A DNA stretch of 64,000 bases from Paramacrobiotus metropolitanus (Eukaryota > Tardigrada > Eutardigrada > Parachela > Macrobiotidae). The stretch is from positions 1,302,001 through 1,366,000 of the forward strand of contig NW_026570226.1 in NCBI RefSeq assembly GCF_019649055.1, written 5' to 3'. The position numbers and the translations under genes are program-made. Under the pieces are notes generated by a model, which saw only the letters and a program-made list of their open reading frames with translations, made no database searches and was not told the DNA's origin. Shown piece by piece: positions 1 to 12,100 of the stretch (positions within the stretch are counted from its first letter, which is position 1; the number at the start of each line of letters is the position of its first letter).

Positions 1-420
1 CACGCACATTTTAATTAATTATAACTCTCAATGAAATTAAAAATTTTGCCACGTTTTAATCAACGGTAGCAACGCTCTTTGCAGTTTTTATTAAAACGAA
101 ATAAAGAAGGACAGAATAGTCTCGCACTCTGTACAATTACAAGTGCACAAAACTACTTACTCTTATTTCTGATCTCAAAATACAGTAATACTTCTACTAA
201 TATTAATACAATTAATATTTAACCGCACTGGGTATCTTGGATTGTCAATCGTCTTCATGTGTGTAAACTTTACTCCATTTCCGGTCATTATTACTGACAG
301 CCGAGCACTCACCATTACTCGAGTAGAGAGTCACTAGACACTGCAGTGAAAAGCCTATGACCGCTTTTGTAACGTACTACCGTAGTACAGTGAGTAAAAT
401 TTACTGTAATTAATAATATA

Positions 421-456
421 TTATTCGTAATTATTATTTATTATATTATTATTATT

Positions 457-484
<28 letters not shown>
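421..484. repeat. ATT/TTA microsatellite
   Basis: AT-rich trinucleotide tract immediately upstream of the acceptor of the duplicated exon. It occurs again at about 1168-1229, one unit shorter. Confidence 0.9.
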
Positions 485-487
<3 letters not shown>

Positions 488-505
488 AAAGAATAAGACT
501 TTCAG

Positions 506-699
506 AATTCCATTTCCATACAGTTCGCCAGGACTCTACACTGAACCAACCTTTGATAGCTATATACCATTCGATAGCCCTAAGTTTGTATATTTGCCAT
601 CAAAAGCCAAAATTCAGAAAAGAAGTGTGGTTAGAAAGAAAAACAAGAAAGAACCTAACATACAAAGTCTACGGGAATGGCAGAAAAACCAAAAGAAAG
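506..699 (+). CDS. Orphan internal exon, copy 1 (unrecognised protein)
   Basis: A 194-base stretch sits between a good acceptor (pyrimidine-rich tract ending in TTTCAG) and a donor (AAG|GTAACT). One frame reads through without a stop and gives a serine/proline/tyrosine-rich start (for example PYSSPGLYTEPTFDSY) followed by a basic end (KKNKKEP...WQKNQKK). A second frame is also open, so the reading frame is a judgement based on composition. I do not recognise the protein and see no partner exons nearby. It may belong to a gene extending off the left edge. Confidence 0.4.
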
Positions 700-1249
700 G
701 TAACTGTAAAAGTTAAAAAATGCCATTTTCATAATGCAATGCACAATCACGCACATTTTAATTAATTATAACTCTCAATGAAATTAAAAATTTTGCCACG
801 TTTTAATCAACGGTAGCAACGCTCTTTGCAGTTTTTATTAAAACGAAATAAAGAAGGACAGAATAGTCTCGCACTCTGTACAATTACAAGTGCACAAAAC
901 TACTTACTCTTATTTCTGATCTCAAAATACAGTAATACTTCTACTAATATTAATACAATTAATATTTAACCGCACTGGGTATCTTGGATTGTCAATCGTC
1001 TTCATGTGTGTAAACTTTACTCCATTTCCGGTCATTATTACTGACAGCCGAGCACTCACCATTACTCGAGTAGAGAGTCACTAGACACTGCAGTGAAAAG
1101 CCTATGACCGCTTTTGTAACGTACTACCGTAGTACAGTGAGTAAAATTTACTGTAATTAATAATATATTATTCGTAATTATTATTTATTATATTATTATT
1201 ATTATATTATTATTATTATTATTATTAATTAAAAGAATAAGACTTTCAG

Positions 1250-1443
1250 AATTCCATTTCCATACAGTTCGCCAGGACTCTACACTGAACCAACCTTTGA
1301 TAGCTATATACCATTCGATAGCCCTAAGTTTGTATATTTGCCATCAAAAGCCAAAATTCAGAAAAGAAGTGTGGTTAGAAAGAAAAACAAGAAAGAACCT
1401 AACATACAAAGTCTACGGGAATGGCAGAAAAACCAAAAGAAAG
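1250..1443 (+). CDS. Orphan internal exon, copy 2 (unrecognised protein)
   Basis: This is the exact second copy of the exon at 506-699, with the same acceptor and donor. If both copies are real and spliced into one transcript, 194 bases is not a multiple of three, so including both would change the frame; that makes mutually exclusive use or an assembly duplicate more likely. The Helitron coding region begins only about 250 bases downstream. Confidence 0.4.
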
Positions 1444-1689
1444 GTAACTGCCTGCACCGGTGTGTAACACAACCCCACGTAAATGTCATACCATAAAGGT
1501 TGACCAAAAGTAGATACTCGCTGTCAGTAATAACAATTCCCAACATTAACCACGGCGTTATCGCTGAGTTCTAAGGTTTCCTGATTTCGTTTCCACGTTT
1601 TCTATCCGTTTTGATCCCGAGCTTACAAAAATATACTGTATCATTTTGGGGGTTATGTAATTATCATACGTGTGTGGTGCTAACTGAGA

Positions 1690-4600
1690 ATGCCACCGCG
1701 GCGAAAGAGCTTGACTGGGCGGAGAGAAGCAAGCGCACGAAAGCAGAAAGCCACCCAAAGAAACTCCACAGAACGAGCTCAACAGCAGAAAAATGATCGC
1801 TTTCGTTACGCCAGGTATCCCTGAGTTGTTTTGCCATTTTTCGGTTAATTTTGTGCAGCACAAGTTTGTTTATCTTTTGCAGAAGAACTACCGTAAGTCG
1901 TCCAACAGAAAATGTACTGCAGTCGAATCAGTCTGCTGTAAATAATAACAAGTGGGTACTACAGTTTTCTTTCTTCCCTGAAATTCCTTCCCTTACAGCT
2001 GTTTCAACGAATTGTAGTGTTGAACCTCAAGCTGATATGTCAGATGTGTTTGATGACCTGGGACTGGATGATGATGTGTCCGTGCACAACGAACAGCCTG
2101 TTGAGATTGTGGAGCATGGTCTGGACAACCGAGAGCGACGTTATTTTCGCCTTCCATCAAGGGCAGCCAGAAATTTTATGGACGAAAGGAGTGTTGCTAA
2201 ATTATCTATTGGTCCCATGGATACTATTTGCAAATACTGTACAGCATTCAATTTCCCATCGGAGAAAAACTTTAAGTGCTGCCACCGCGGAAAAGTATCT
2301 CTGAGCGCTTTGACGGTACCAGCAGGGTTGGTAGAACTGGTGACTGGGGGAAACAAAGACTCTGAAAACTACCTGGAATTTGTCCGACAGTACAACAGCG
2401 CCAATGCGTTTGCATCCTTGGGAGCAGATATTGCCCGGCCACCAGGATTTGGGCCATACACGTTCCGTATCCATGGACAAGTGCACCATTATTTATGGAC
2501 CGCTTTACCAGCAAATCCTGCGCCACTGTCTTACGGAAGTCTGTATTTTCTCAACACGGAGCAAGCATTAAGCCAGCGCATGAACCGGGACGAGAACAAG
2601 GTGTGCAATCCGCTGATAATGGCTAAAATTCAAAAGATGTTGGTAGACTGCAATCCGTATGCGCATTTATTTCGCCACATGGGGGATGTTTTTCGGGACT
2701 CCGCGTCACTTCCTGCGGAGATGCGAGATGTGTCGGTTGTGTTTTTGCCACCAAATGGAAGCGATCCTCGACGATACAATGACCCGAGGTGCGGAGAAGT
2801 AGCTGCAGTATTTGTATCAACAAGCGGTGAGCCACCTGCAGAACGAGACATCGTGGTGTACTCCAAGACTGACCGCCCCTCTCGCATCTCTCCGTTAAGC
2901 CCCCACTGTGACCCTATGGTGTACCCTCTTCTGTTTCCAAAAGGAGAATTCGGTTGGCACCCGGCAATGACGCACGATGAGCAGCACAGAACAGCCAAAC
3001 GCCCCCGTGTCACTCAACTACAGTTTTATGCTTATCGACTTGCTGTTCGAGCTCAGTTCAGCCTGCTTCATGCGTCCAGCAGGCTGTTCTTACAATATGT
3101 GGTTGATGTCTACGTGAAAGTAGAGGGAAGCCGTCTCCTGTTTATACGCCTGAATCAAAAGCGATTTGCGTGCGGAGTCGTATGCGGGGTTACTGGACCA
3201 TATAAACACCGTTGCGGCTGATAGCAATGTAGCTGCCGGCAAGGTCGTTATCCTTCCTTCCAGTTTTATTGGTAGTCCGCGAAATATGCACCAAAACTAC
3301 CAGGACGCAATGGCTATTGTGAGACGGTACGGAAAACCGGACCTTTTTATTACGTTTACATGTAATCCGAAGTGGCCGGAAATCTCAAATAACCTGAAAA
3401 AATGGGAAAGTGCCGAGTTTCGCCCTGATTTAATTGCGAGGTAGTGTGCATGATAATTTTGCAGTAGCGCGATACATTGTACTAAAAAATTTAATAAAAT
3501 TGTCTTACGATCTAAGCAGACTGTACAAATATGAACGTATCACAGAAACATTTCGGTTAGCTGAACAGTATAGTACTACAGTATGTCCAACCGTTTCACT
3601 TTTTTTGGAAAGCTTTTATAAACTTGCGTGAAAGTGAACGTTTTCGTACATGTACAAAATTTATCGCCATGTATGTGCTGGCACATCTACCTAGATCAGT
3701 TAAGATTAAAACAATGTTGTCAAGCACTCTAATTTACGCAAACAAATGTGCCATTCTCTTACATTTCTCTTATTTCTCTTTTAGATTCTCTCTTACAGAG
3801 TGTCTTCTCTTACAGAGTGTTCAAGCTGAAGCTGGACGAACTGATGAAAGACATAATTAAAAAGCGCGTTTTTGGAAATATTACCGCCTATGTTTATGTA
3901 ATAGAGTTCCAGAAGCGAGGCCTCCCGCACGCCCATATTTTGCTGATCTTAGATTCTGAATCCAAAATTCGCGAGATCGAAGATATTGACAAGATCGTTT
4001 GTGCTGAACTGCCCGACAATGCGCTATATCCGCGGCTTTTTGAAACGGTACGCACGACGATGCTGCATGGTCCGTGTGGTACCGTTAATCCAAAATCGCC
4101 ATGTATGCAAGACGGAAAATGCACCAAGGGTTTTCCAAAAGAGTTTTGTGAAGTCACGAAGGAAAATGTTAGTGGATATCCGATTTACCGGCGACGAAAT
4201 GACGGAAGAAGTGTTACAGTGAAAAAGGTGGCACTTAGTAACCAGTGGGTAGTGCCGTACAACAAATGGCTAACCTGCAAATTTGATGCCCATATCAACG
4301 TGGAAGTTTGCACCAGCGTTAAGTCTGTGAAGTATTTGTTCAAGTATGTCTACAAGGGCTATGATTGTGCGAATGTGAAGATTACACAAAAAGTTCCAGC
4401 CAATGAAGGTGGTCAAGTGGAGTGGGATGAAGTCAACACGTTTCTGAATGCCCGGTACGTTAGTGCTCCGGAAGCAGTTTGGCGGTTGTACGAGAATGAA
4501 ATGCACCGGCAGTCGCATTCCATTGAACATTTAGCAGTACACTTGGAGGATATGCAAAACGTTGTGTTTCAAGAAGGAAGCGAGATCTCTGCGGCAGCCA

Positions 4601-6862
4601 GAGCGGCAGTATCAAACAGCACTCTAACCGCATACTTCATATTAAACCGGGAGAATGAACTTGCAAAAACGCTACTCTACATGGACATTCCAGAACATTT
4701 CGTGTGGAGTAAGGGAACAAAAACGTGGCAGCCACGCAAACGAGGAGGTGGGACTGTGATAGGACGAATGTACGCAGTATCGCCGTCTGATCGGGAAAGA
4801 TTTTTCCTACGCCTGTTGCTGCTCCACGTTAAAGGTGATTACTTTAGTAAGAAAACATTATTATTGCACTGAGAACAATACAAGCAAAAGCACGTGTTGC
4901 ATTTGTAGCTGGGCTATGTAACTGTACTCTGCAGCAAATCAACATTTATGGCTTTCATTTTTCCAGGTGCTACATCATTTGTTTCCCTACGTACAGTTGG
5001 TGAAAATGTATACGAAAGCTATCAGGAAGCAGCAAGAGCACATCGGCTTTTGGATGACGATGCTGAATGGGACGCATGTCTGTTGGAAGCGAGCCAGTCC
5101 AGTATGCCGAAGGCTCTCAGGGATATGTTCGGATATATTTGCGCTTTTTGTATGCCAGCGGATCCGGTCGGGCTGTTCTACACATACGAACAACACTTGG
5201 CTGAGGATTATCGTCGTACACGTTCTGAAGAAGAGAGTAGAAACAGAGCACTGTGGGATATAGAGTGTGTACTGCTGCAACATGCGCTTAGCTGCAGACA
5301 ACTAGGACTTCCACAACCCGTGCGTCCGGTTGATAGTGCTTCTGACCAGTACAATCACGAAGAAGAAGCGGCGGATGGCGAAAAACTAAAGCTGACCTTG
5401 AACCAACAGCAGAGTGAATTTGTATTTGAAGTTCTGCAAGCAGTTGAACGAGGTGCTGGACCTAAGCAGTGGTTTCTTGATGGACCGGGTGGCACCGGCA
5501 AAACCTATGTGTACCGCTGCTTATCGCATATTCTTCGCGGGCAAGGAAGAACTGTTATAGCTGTAGCCTGGACTGGAATTGCAGCAACACTGCTGAAAGG
5601 CGGCCGCACTTGCCATTCCGTGTTTAAGTTTCCATTAAACTTGGATGAAACGTCGGTGTCCAACATGAAGCCGGGTTCTGCCGAAGCAAGGCGATTAACA
5701 GATGCTGCTCTGATAATCTGGGACGAAGCTCCAATGGCATCGAAGCATGCGCTCACAACACTTGATCGTCTCCTTCGCGATATCATGAGAAACGAGATGC
5801 CGTTCGGTGGAAAGGTCATTGTTTTTGGAGGAGATTTTCGTCAGGTACTTCCTGTTGTACGGCATGGATCGCGTACGAAGATCGTGGAAGAAAGTATAAA
5901 GCAAAGTCCTCTGTGGCCTGCTATTACTGTCAGACAGTTGACAATCAATATGCGAGCGGGTCCGGAGCAGCAAGTATTTAGCAAGTGGCTGCTTGAGTTA
6001 GGTAAAAGTATTAAGCATTCCCGCTGTTAGTACATTGCTCATACAGTTTTAAAATGCTGTTGCTGTTTTCACAGGCGAAGGAAGGCTACAAACAATTCCG
6101 GAAACAGAAGGCGACATGATTCGAGTTCCCACTGACTGTGTGTTTGAGGGTTCTCCTATGGATTTAGTGAAGGAAATTTATGGCGAGACAATAGACCCCA
6201 GCGATGTTGCGACTTTGGCCGATTGCGCAATTTTAGCTCCCAAAAACGACCACTGCGCCGAAATAAATGACTATGTCGTCAAGCACTTACTCCCCGGGCG
6301 TGGACGTTCGTATTTTAGCATCGACTCTGTAAAGACTGAGAACGATGATGATTATACAAATTACCCACTGGAATTTATACATAGTCTAACACCCGCTGGA
6401 CTTCCACCGCACGAACTTTTTTTAAAGCCCGGCGCAGTCGTTATGCTTCTTCGAAACTTTAACGGAAAAGCGGGTTTAGTGAATGGGACCAGGATGGTTG
6501 TTCGGCTGATCCATGATAACCATTTGGATGTAGAAGTCTTAACCGGCGAATGCGCAGGACAGCGCGTTCTGTTGCCTCGCGTAGTTTTAACTACATCGGA
6601 CCCAACAATGCCATTCAGCATCAAAAGGAAACAATTTCCTGTTCGCGTTGCATTTGCTATGACCATAAATAAGTCGCAGGGACAGACGCTGAATAGATTA
6701 GGGCTTTATTTGCCAGAACCGGTCTTTTCTCATGGTCAGCTTTATGTTGCTTTTTCTAGGGTATCTTTATTTTCTGCGATAAAGGTTAAAGCTGTGCCAG
6801 GAATGATACGCGGGCGGTCTGGAGTGTATACACGAAATGTGGTGTTTCCCGAGATTTTGTAA
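1690..6862 (+). CDS. Helitron Rep/helicase protein, five exons, one frameshift
   Basis: Exons: 1690-1814, 1883-3440, 3816-4834, 4967-6001, 6075-6862; about 1507 codons if one extra base is discounted. In order the protein shows a basic start (MPPRRKSLTGRR), a Cys-rich zinc-finger-like block (CKYC...CCHRG), the Helitron N-terminal domain, the Rep block FITFTCNPKWPEI, the HUH motif in GLPHAHILLIL, the two-tyrosine region KYLFKYVYKGYD, and a Pif1-type helicase with GPGGTGKT (5482-5505), IIWDEAP, GGDFRQVLPV and a C-terminal HGQLYVAFSRV. The Rep nicks and joins DNA, and the helicase unwinds it during rolling-circle transposition. Only one lesion is evident: an extra T in TTT at 3165-3167 shifts the frame between the NQKR and RAESYAG blocks. 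Introns within a Helitron gene are known but not universal. Confidence 0.9.
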
Positions 6863-6867
6863 ATAAA
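6862..6867 (+). terminator. Poly(A) signal AATAAA of the Helitron gene
   Basis: AATAAA overlaps the last base of the TAA stop codon. No downstream element was assessed. Confidence 0.5.
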
Positions 6868-7021
6868 TTCGTAATGAAATTTATAGTGAAAGTTGCGTGC
6901 ATAACTACGTAGCATTATATTAAAGCATCAATTGTACGGTATTTATAAGTATCAATTGTAAGTACAGTACAGAAGTTCTGGTTTTGATGACTGCAACTTG
7001 CGCATCAAGTCTACAATCTTA

Positions 7022-7046
7022 GCGCAGTTTGCGCGGGGTCTACTAG
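7022..7046 (+). other. Helitron 3' terminal hairpin and CTAG end
   Basis: GCGCA-GTT-TGCGC forms a five-base-pair stem with a three-base loop (7022-7034). Eight bases follow, then CTAG at 7043-7046 and a T at 7047. This matches the expected layout of a Helitron 3' end, though the stem is short. Confidence 0.6.
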
Positions 7047-7224
7047 TACTATATAATATATTATTCGTAATACTATATTATTCGCTTTGATTTTAACGCG
7101 AGCGACTTATCAAATTATGCAAGTATAAAGTAGTACTTTAAATCAGCTGTTGGTTTTGTTGGACCGCATGGCTCAGTTGATGCTGACCATGAGTAAAACA
7201 ATAAGACTAGTGATGTTTTCTTAA

Positions 7225-8097
7225 AGGCCTATTTATACTCTGCTTTAAGAATCAAGACCGTCACATCTCACGGAACTGATGAAATTTCGCAACTACAGTA
7301 TGAACACTTCCCCATCTCCGTCACATTGCACGTGACTGACTTGTGGAGTATAACCACATACCCGGACATCGTCCGAAAGTTAGGTCCGTCAAGTTGATGG
7401 CCGTCAAAATGTGGCTTCGTCCGTCAAAATTTTGAAATAGAACTGGTTCCATTTTTTCAAAGTTGACGGACATCAAGTTCTGTATTTTTCGCGCAAGTCT
7501 GCTTATATTCAGTAAATAACCTCCCAAAAGAATTCAAAATTTCACCGTTCTTTACAAACTTTTCTGAAACTTGCACGTGGTTTTCACATTACTTTCTACT
7601 ACGTTTTGTTCCCTTTAGCATTTTCGAAATTTTTGCATTAGAAACTTAGCCTGCGTATGCCAATTGTTATGCGCGAATCAGCGCGATATTAAATTTTCAG
7701 TCTTTAACCCGGCCGCGAGTTCACATGTAGTAACATGTACAGAAGCGCATTTTCTGTGTTCTCAAATCTAAACAAAATTTAAAAAGAGCTATTAATACGA
7801 GCAATTACTGGCACCAGATGTACGTAATAGGTTCCACTTGGCATACATTCAGGACAGATTCCAGAACAATTGATTCGGGTAGTTTTGGGCTCGAAATTTG
7901 GTTTTTGACGGACATGCTGTCCTAGTATAGTATATAAATAGAAAGCCGCTTTGTACACGACCGTGATCTAAGCTGGATGTTAGCGCCGTTTTTTGTCACG
8001 GCCACCTTTTTTCTCGTACATTTTGGTGAACGTCCATAAAACACAATTTTGACGGATATAGGAAAAAAACGTGACTGAAGTGAAGTATAAATAGGCC
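7225..8097. mobile_element. Non-autonomous TTAA-flanked DNA transposon
   Basis: The ends are inverted: the left end AGGCCTATTTATAC (7225) matches the reverse complement of the right end GTATAAATAGGCC (finishing at 8097). Both sides are flanked by TTAA (7221-7224 and 8098-8101), the target duplication used by piggyBac and Kolobok elements. Inner sequence also recurs in inverted orientation, with several copies of CCGTCAAAA on the left and TTTTGACGG on the right. About 873 bases with no transposase, so it must be mobilised in trans. The superfamily is inferred from the TTAA sites only. Confidence 0.75.
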
Positions 8098-8101
8098 TTA
8101 A

Positions 8102-8454
8102 GGGAAGTGACCCGGTACATGTACGTATACCAAATTCGTATATCTATATTCTATATAAGTACTATAAATATATATATCTATAGATACTTACTTATCGTTA
8201 TACGCATGATGCACGAAAACTTTCACTTTCGTGCACTACCAAAAACCTTTTTGCGTTGTTTTATGGCATTCGGTAGCCAGAATATGATTTTGCGTACATA
8301 GGCGTGAAACCCACCAGTGCATACAAATCATTTGCCTATACAATGGCATAAAACAATATAAAAAGGTGTTAGGGATTTGGGAGTACGTGAAAGTGAACGT
8401 TTTCGTGCTGCACGAATTTGGTACCATCACCGTGTACATACCGGGTCACTTCCT
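8102..8454. mobile_element. Foldback (MITE-like) element
   Basis: Left arm GGAAGTGACCCGG (8103-8115) is the inverse of the right arm at 8441-8453. Inside, TACCAAATTCG, ACGAAAACGTTCACTTT-like segments and CCTTTTT..TTGTTTTATG blocks recur in inverted orientation, so most of the 350 bases can fold on itself. It starts almost exactly at the TTAA of the neighbouring element. No coding capacity. The 21-base core near 8387-8407 also occurs inside a Helitron intron (about 3628). Confidence 0.7.
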
Positions 8455-9073
8455 TTGAGGCGTGTGTGAGCTGTACGTACTACTGCGTGAAATCCTCCAA
8501 ATTAAATCACTTCTTCACTTTTATCAAACCTTTTTTCCTGCAGTTCACTTCTAGAAATTTCTTTTGGTTGTACTGTAAACTGAATACTGGATCAGAATTA
8601 AAATTATTAAGAAAATAAGATACGTAAAAGTGGTACAGTATTCAAAAAATGTAATATTATACTGATTGTAATGCTGCGCGGTGGGCAATCCATGAACGGC
8701 AGTTATTTTTAACGATAGTTCAATCATAGTTATTTTGAACAACAGTCGACAACAATATTTTAATATTCTAAATTCAAGTAATAACTTACGGAAGTACAAT
8801 GCTGTTATTGCTGTACTATTGCGTTTATCTAAAAATCTATACAAGCAAGAACAGCACGGTCCCCTCCCACGGTGTGCGTTCATCCAGAATCGTCCCACTG
8901 AGACTAAGTCAATCAAATGATTTCCGCCTTTCTGTTTCATTCCGCTTTCGATTCGTTGACAGGTTTACAGTACTCGTGAGCTTGTTCATTAAATTAACTT
9001 TAGCCTTTGTTGTTGTTTACAGCAATTTTTTGTTTTTCTATGGTTGTTAATTGTTACTGTACTCTGTACGCTG
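8455..9073. other. Intergenic stretch upstream of nicastrin
   Basis: AT-rich sequence between the foldback element and the nicastrin promoter region. Open frames on both strands are short and lack splice context. I see no gene here. Confidence 0.6.
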
Positions 9074-9099
9074 CCAATAGCCTGCCATATGCATATAAA
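9074..9099 (+). promoter_or_regulatory. Possible core promoter of nicastrin (CCAAT and TATAAA)
   Basis: CCAAT lies at about 9074 and TATAAA at 9094-9099, roughly 60 bases before the nicastrin start codon at 9156. The spacing would allow a short 5' leader. Suggestive only; no transcript evidence is available. Confidence 0.35.
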
Positions 9100-9155
9100 G
9101 TTGCAGATTCGTTAAGCTTTTAGTTTCTCATGACTACTTACATCTTTCACTGAAC

Positions 9156-12100
9156 ATGGATGTAAAGTGTCTCCTTCTGCTCGGATTATGCCTCGGAGGA
9201 CCCGGAAGAGGTAATCTACATAAATAGTGGAATTCCGATTTTATTAATTATTTTTCTGATGACAGTTCTCTGCGATCGAATCAAAGATCGGATTTATCAT
9301 GAAATAAAGGATTTTCATTCGTGTTTTCGGAGACTCAATGGAACCCACGAGGTTGGATGCCAGTGTACGTGCTCGACAGACTTCCATTGCGTCGAAACAT
9401 TATCCATGTCCCAGCTTGGGATTGATTTCTTGCTTTTTAACAGCTTTCCCGAAGGGGAACGTCGGAGTTCTCCATCCTATCAGAGCTCTTGCAGATATTC
9501 ACCTCGTCTCGGAAGGAGGCCCGCATTATCCATACATTCCTGTGATGAACGCCAATGACATTCAGTTTTACAACGTGTAAGTTTTCAGTAACACCAAAGT
9601 GAATAGCAAGCACTTTGGTTATACGTACAGAGTAGTAGGCTTTATCATCGATGTCTTTACTCGTTACTATGTTTTTCAGTTTTTATTTTTTTCTCCATTC
9701 CCAAAAGCTTTCACGTTTTTTCATGGGAACATATTTATTTTGCATTTGAAATAACGAAAATTTTGACATTGTTGTTTTTTCAGGGCTACTCTTCGGAAAT
9801 TGGAACAATCCGGACATGTTAGTGGAATTATTCTGATCAGTCTGAGCAACTCGACATTCTCGGAATCGATTTCATACGATCAGACATGCCCGAATGCTGC
9901 TTCGTGTGAGGATGCTTGTGATGTGTATTCTTCGGTAGACGCACAAAAAACAGTATCGTTTTGTAGCCCTGGAAGGCTCCTGCGATAAAACCGAATGGAA
10001 TCCGATCGGAAACGGGATGTTGTTCCAGAAATGGGATATTCCTATTTTTTTGCTGTACAACCAAGCCGAGATCAGCTATCTGCTGGATAATGTGAGTAGT
10101 GTGTGTGTGTGTACTGCAGCAGCTATTTTAGCCTGGCATTTGTTTTTTTCTCTGTTTCAGTGCACTTATAAATTTAATATACGTGCCAATGGGACCACAC
10201 CGTCTTGGCCGTTATGTTCCGCCGAATTAAAAAGCTTCATGTACGCAGCTGTTGATGCTCCAACATGTCTCCGACGAAGCGGGCTCCAGATGAATCTTCA
10301 TCAAGGTGAAAATAATTAGGGGAAGTAATAATAATTTGTGGCTTCGTTCGGCTTATGTAGCGGAAATTTTTTAACTGTTTTGGTCCACCTTTATCATAAA
10401 GATAAAGATTACATCAAATCGATTGCTGGTGATTATTGTGTCTTACTGTTTGCTCCATAGATCATTAAGTTTGCTTTCAGATGTTCGCTGTGGCCCACTT
10501 CTGGGACGGAATATTATGTCGCAGGTGAAATCAACAGAATCTATCAGTAAATGCAAATTATACGGCGAATGCCCAGGAAAAAACTCAACGATTATTATTG
10601 CTTCACGAGTAAGTGCCTGCTTCTTTGCCATTGAAATTTTCCACATTTTGTAGACCTGCTTTATTTTGTACAGCTGGATTCTGCTAGCATATTCGAATTA
10701 TCTCCTGGCACAGAAACTGCCGCCACTGGCATCATCACATTGTTGTTGGTTTTGGAGGCCCTGTCCAAACATAAGGAAGAGTTGAAGGATAAGCGCTTAT
10801 TGTTTATTCTTTTCAACGGAGTGAGTGTTGTATAATGTTTGGATTTTCTTGGTAGTAATGAGATTTCCTTAGTAATAATTTCCTTTGTTTTTGATTAAAT
10901 GTTTTTTTTTTGCTCTGGCTACTCCAGGAATCCTGGGATTATATCGGCTCCAGTCGAATAGCGGTTGATATTCAAAATGGCGCATTTCCCACGGATTTTC
11001 TGGACAAACTGAAACTTGACCATATTGATATGTTTGTTGAATTGAGCCAGTTGGGAGCTTTCATGGAGGAGAAAATGTATATCCACAGTGATCCCAATGC
11101 ACTCTTGAACAATGCCACAAAAGGACAGGTAAGAAATTTTTTCGCAGATCGTTCATTCTCAATTTGGGCTAATAGAGGACAGTTGTGTAAATAGTTGTTA
11201 TAGCATATATCTGGAAATTTTATGATGGTACAGTCTATAGTTATCTGATCAGTCGTCTGCAGCGTTTGGATGAACATGCACTTTTGTGGAGCGCGGCAGT
11301 CTGCACTTTTGGAGTGCGCGAGCAATTTAGTAATTTACGGTTTCTCGGCATTACACTTATGAAATATCCTATGTTGCAGATTGAATCGTTCTCTCAGTTC
11401 CTCTTGCAAGAAGGGCAGAATATTGGTTTTCCTGTTAATTTCTTAAACTTTGAAGCGCCTTTACCGCCGGCGTCTTTTCAAAGCTTCCTGAAAGCCGATC
11501 GAAGTATTCCAGGAGTTGTGCTGGCTGACCATAAGAAACAGTACAACAACAAGTAAGTAAATTACGAGCATAGTGTATGAAGAGAAGAAGCTGTGTATTA
11601 CTTCTTTGCCCAGCCTGCCGAAATTGGTATTTTACAGGTTTTACAACAGCATTTACGATACGGGAACGAACTGGAATTTATCCTTCATTAACAATTCCAC
11701 CAATGATGCAACGATTCGTTTACAGAAAATCGCTACAATAGTTAGCCAAAGCATCTATGCTTATGTGACTGGGAATCACTCGTCTATCGAAGTGAATGCC
11801 ACGCTGGTACGTTTGGAAGTTTTAAATGTTTTCGCAGTAAAGTTTTTATGCAGTTTACATAGCATGTTTTCTTGTTTGCAGTCCGGAATCTTGTTGAATT
11901 GTTTTGCCAACAGTTCGTATTGCGACTATTGGATTCGCTTTTATGACTCAATAAACTCTGCGAAGGCTTATCTGAGGCCAGCACCTCTTGATCTGTACAT
12001 CGGTGCTGGTGGACCCAACACAGCATCTTTAGTTGTGTCGACCACAATGGCACTTATGAATGGAGAAGTGTCGTATGTTGATCCGAAATTTTGCGTTCCA

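Larger units (their letters stand above)
1..1450. repeat. Tandem direct duplication, two copies of about 0.7 kb
   Basis: Bases 1-706 recur almost unchanged at 748-1450. The only difference I see is one ATT unit in the microsatellite at about 421-484 (about 1168-1229 in the second copy). A 41-base spacer at 707-747 separates the copies. Both copies end at the same point, seven bases inside what looks like an intron following a candidate exon. The left end of copy 1 is cut by the window edge, so a longer or higher-copy array cannot be excluded. It could be a recent exon duplication or an assembly artefact from two haplotypes. Confidence 0.95.
1690..7046 (+). mobile_element. Helitron rolling-circle transposon, nearly complete
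   Basis: The element encodes a Helitron Rep/helicase (next entry). It ends in a short hairpin followed eight bases later by CTAG and then T, matching the Helitron 3' end rule (CTRR, inserted before T). I could not fix the 5' end: Helitrons start with TC after an A, and several such sites exist between 1451 and 1689, so the start given is that of the protein. No terminal inverted repeats or target duplication are expected for this class. Confidence 0.85.

Noticed and set aside
1938-1998. Possible 61-base intron in the second Helitron exon (GTAAAT to TTACAG)
   Set aside because: Removing it would put the following sequence out of frame; the contiguous reading continues cleanly into the conserved N-terminal domain.
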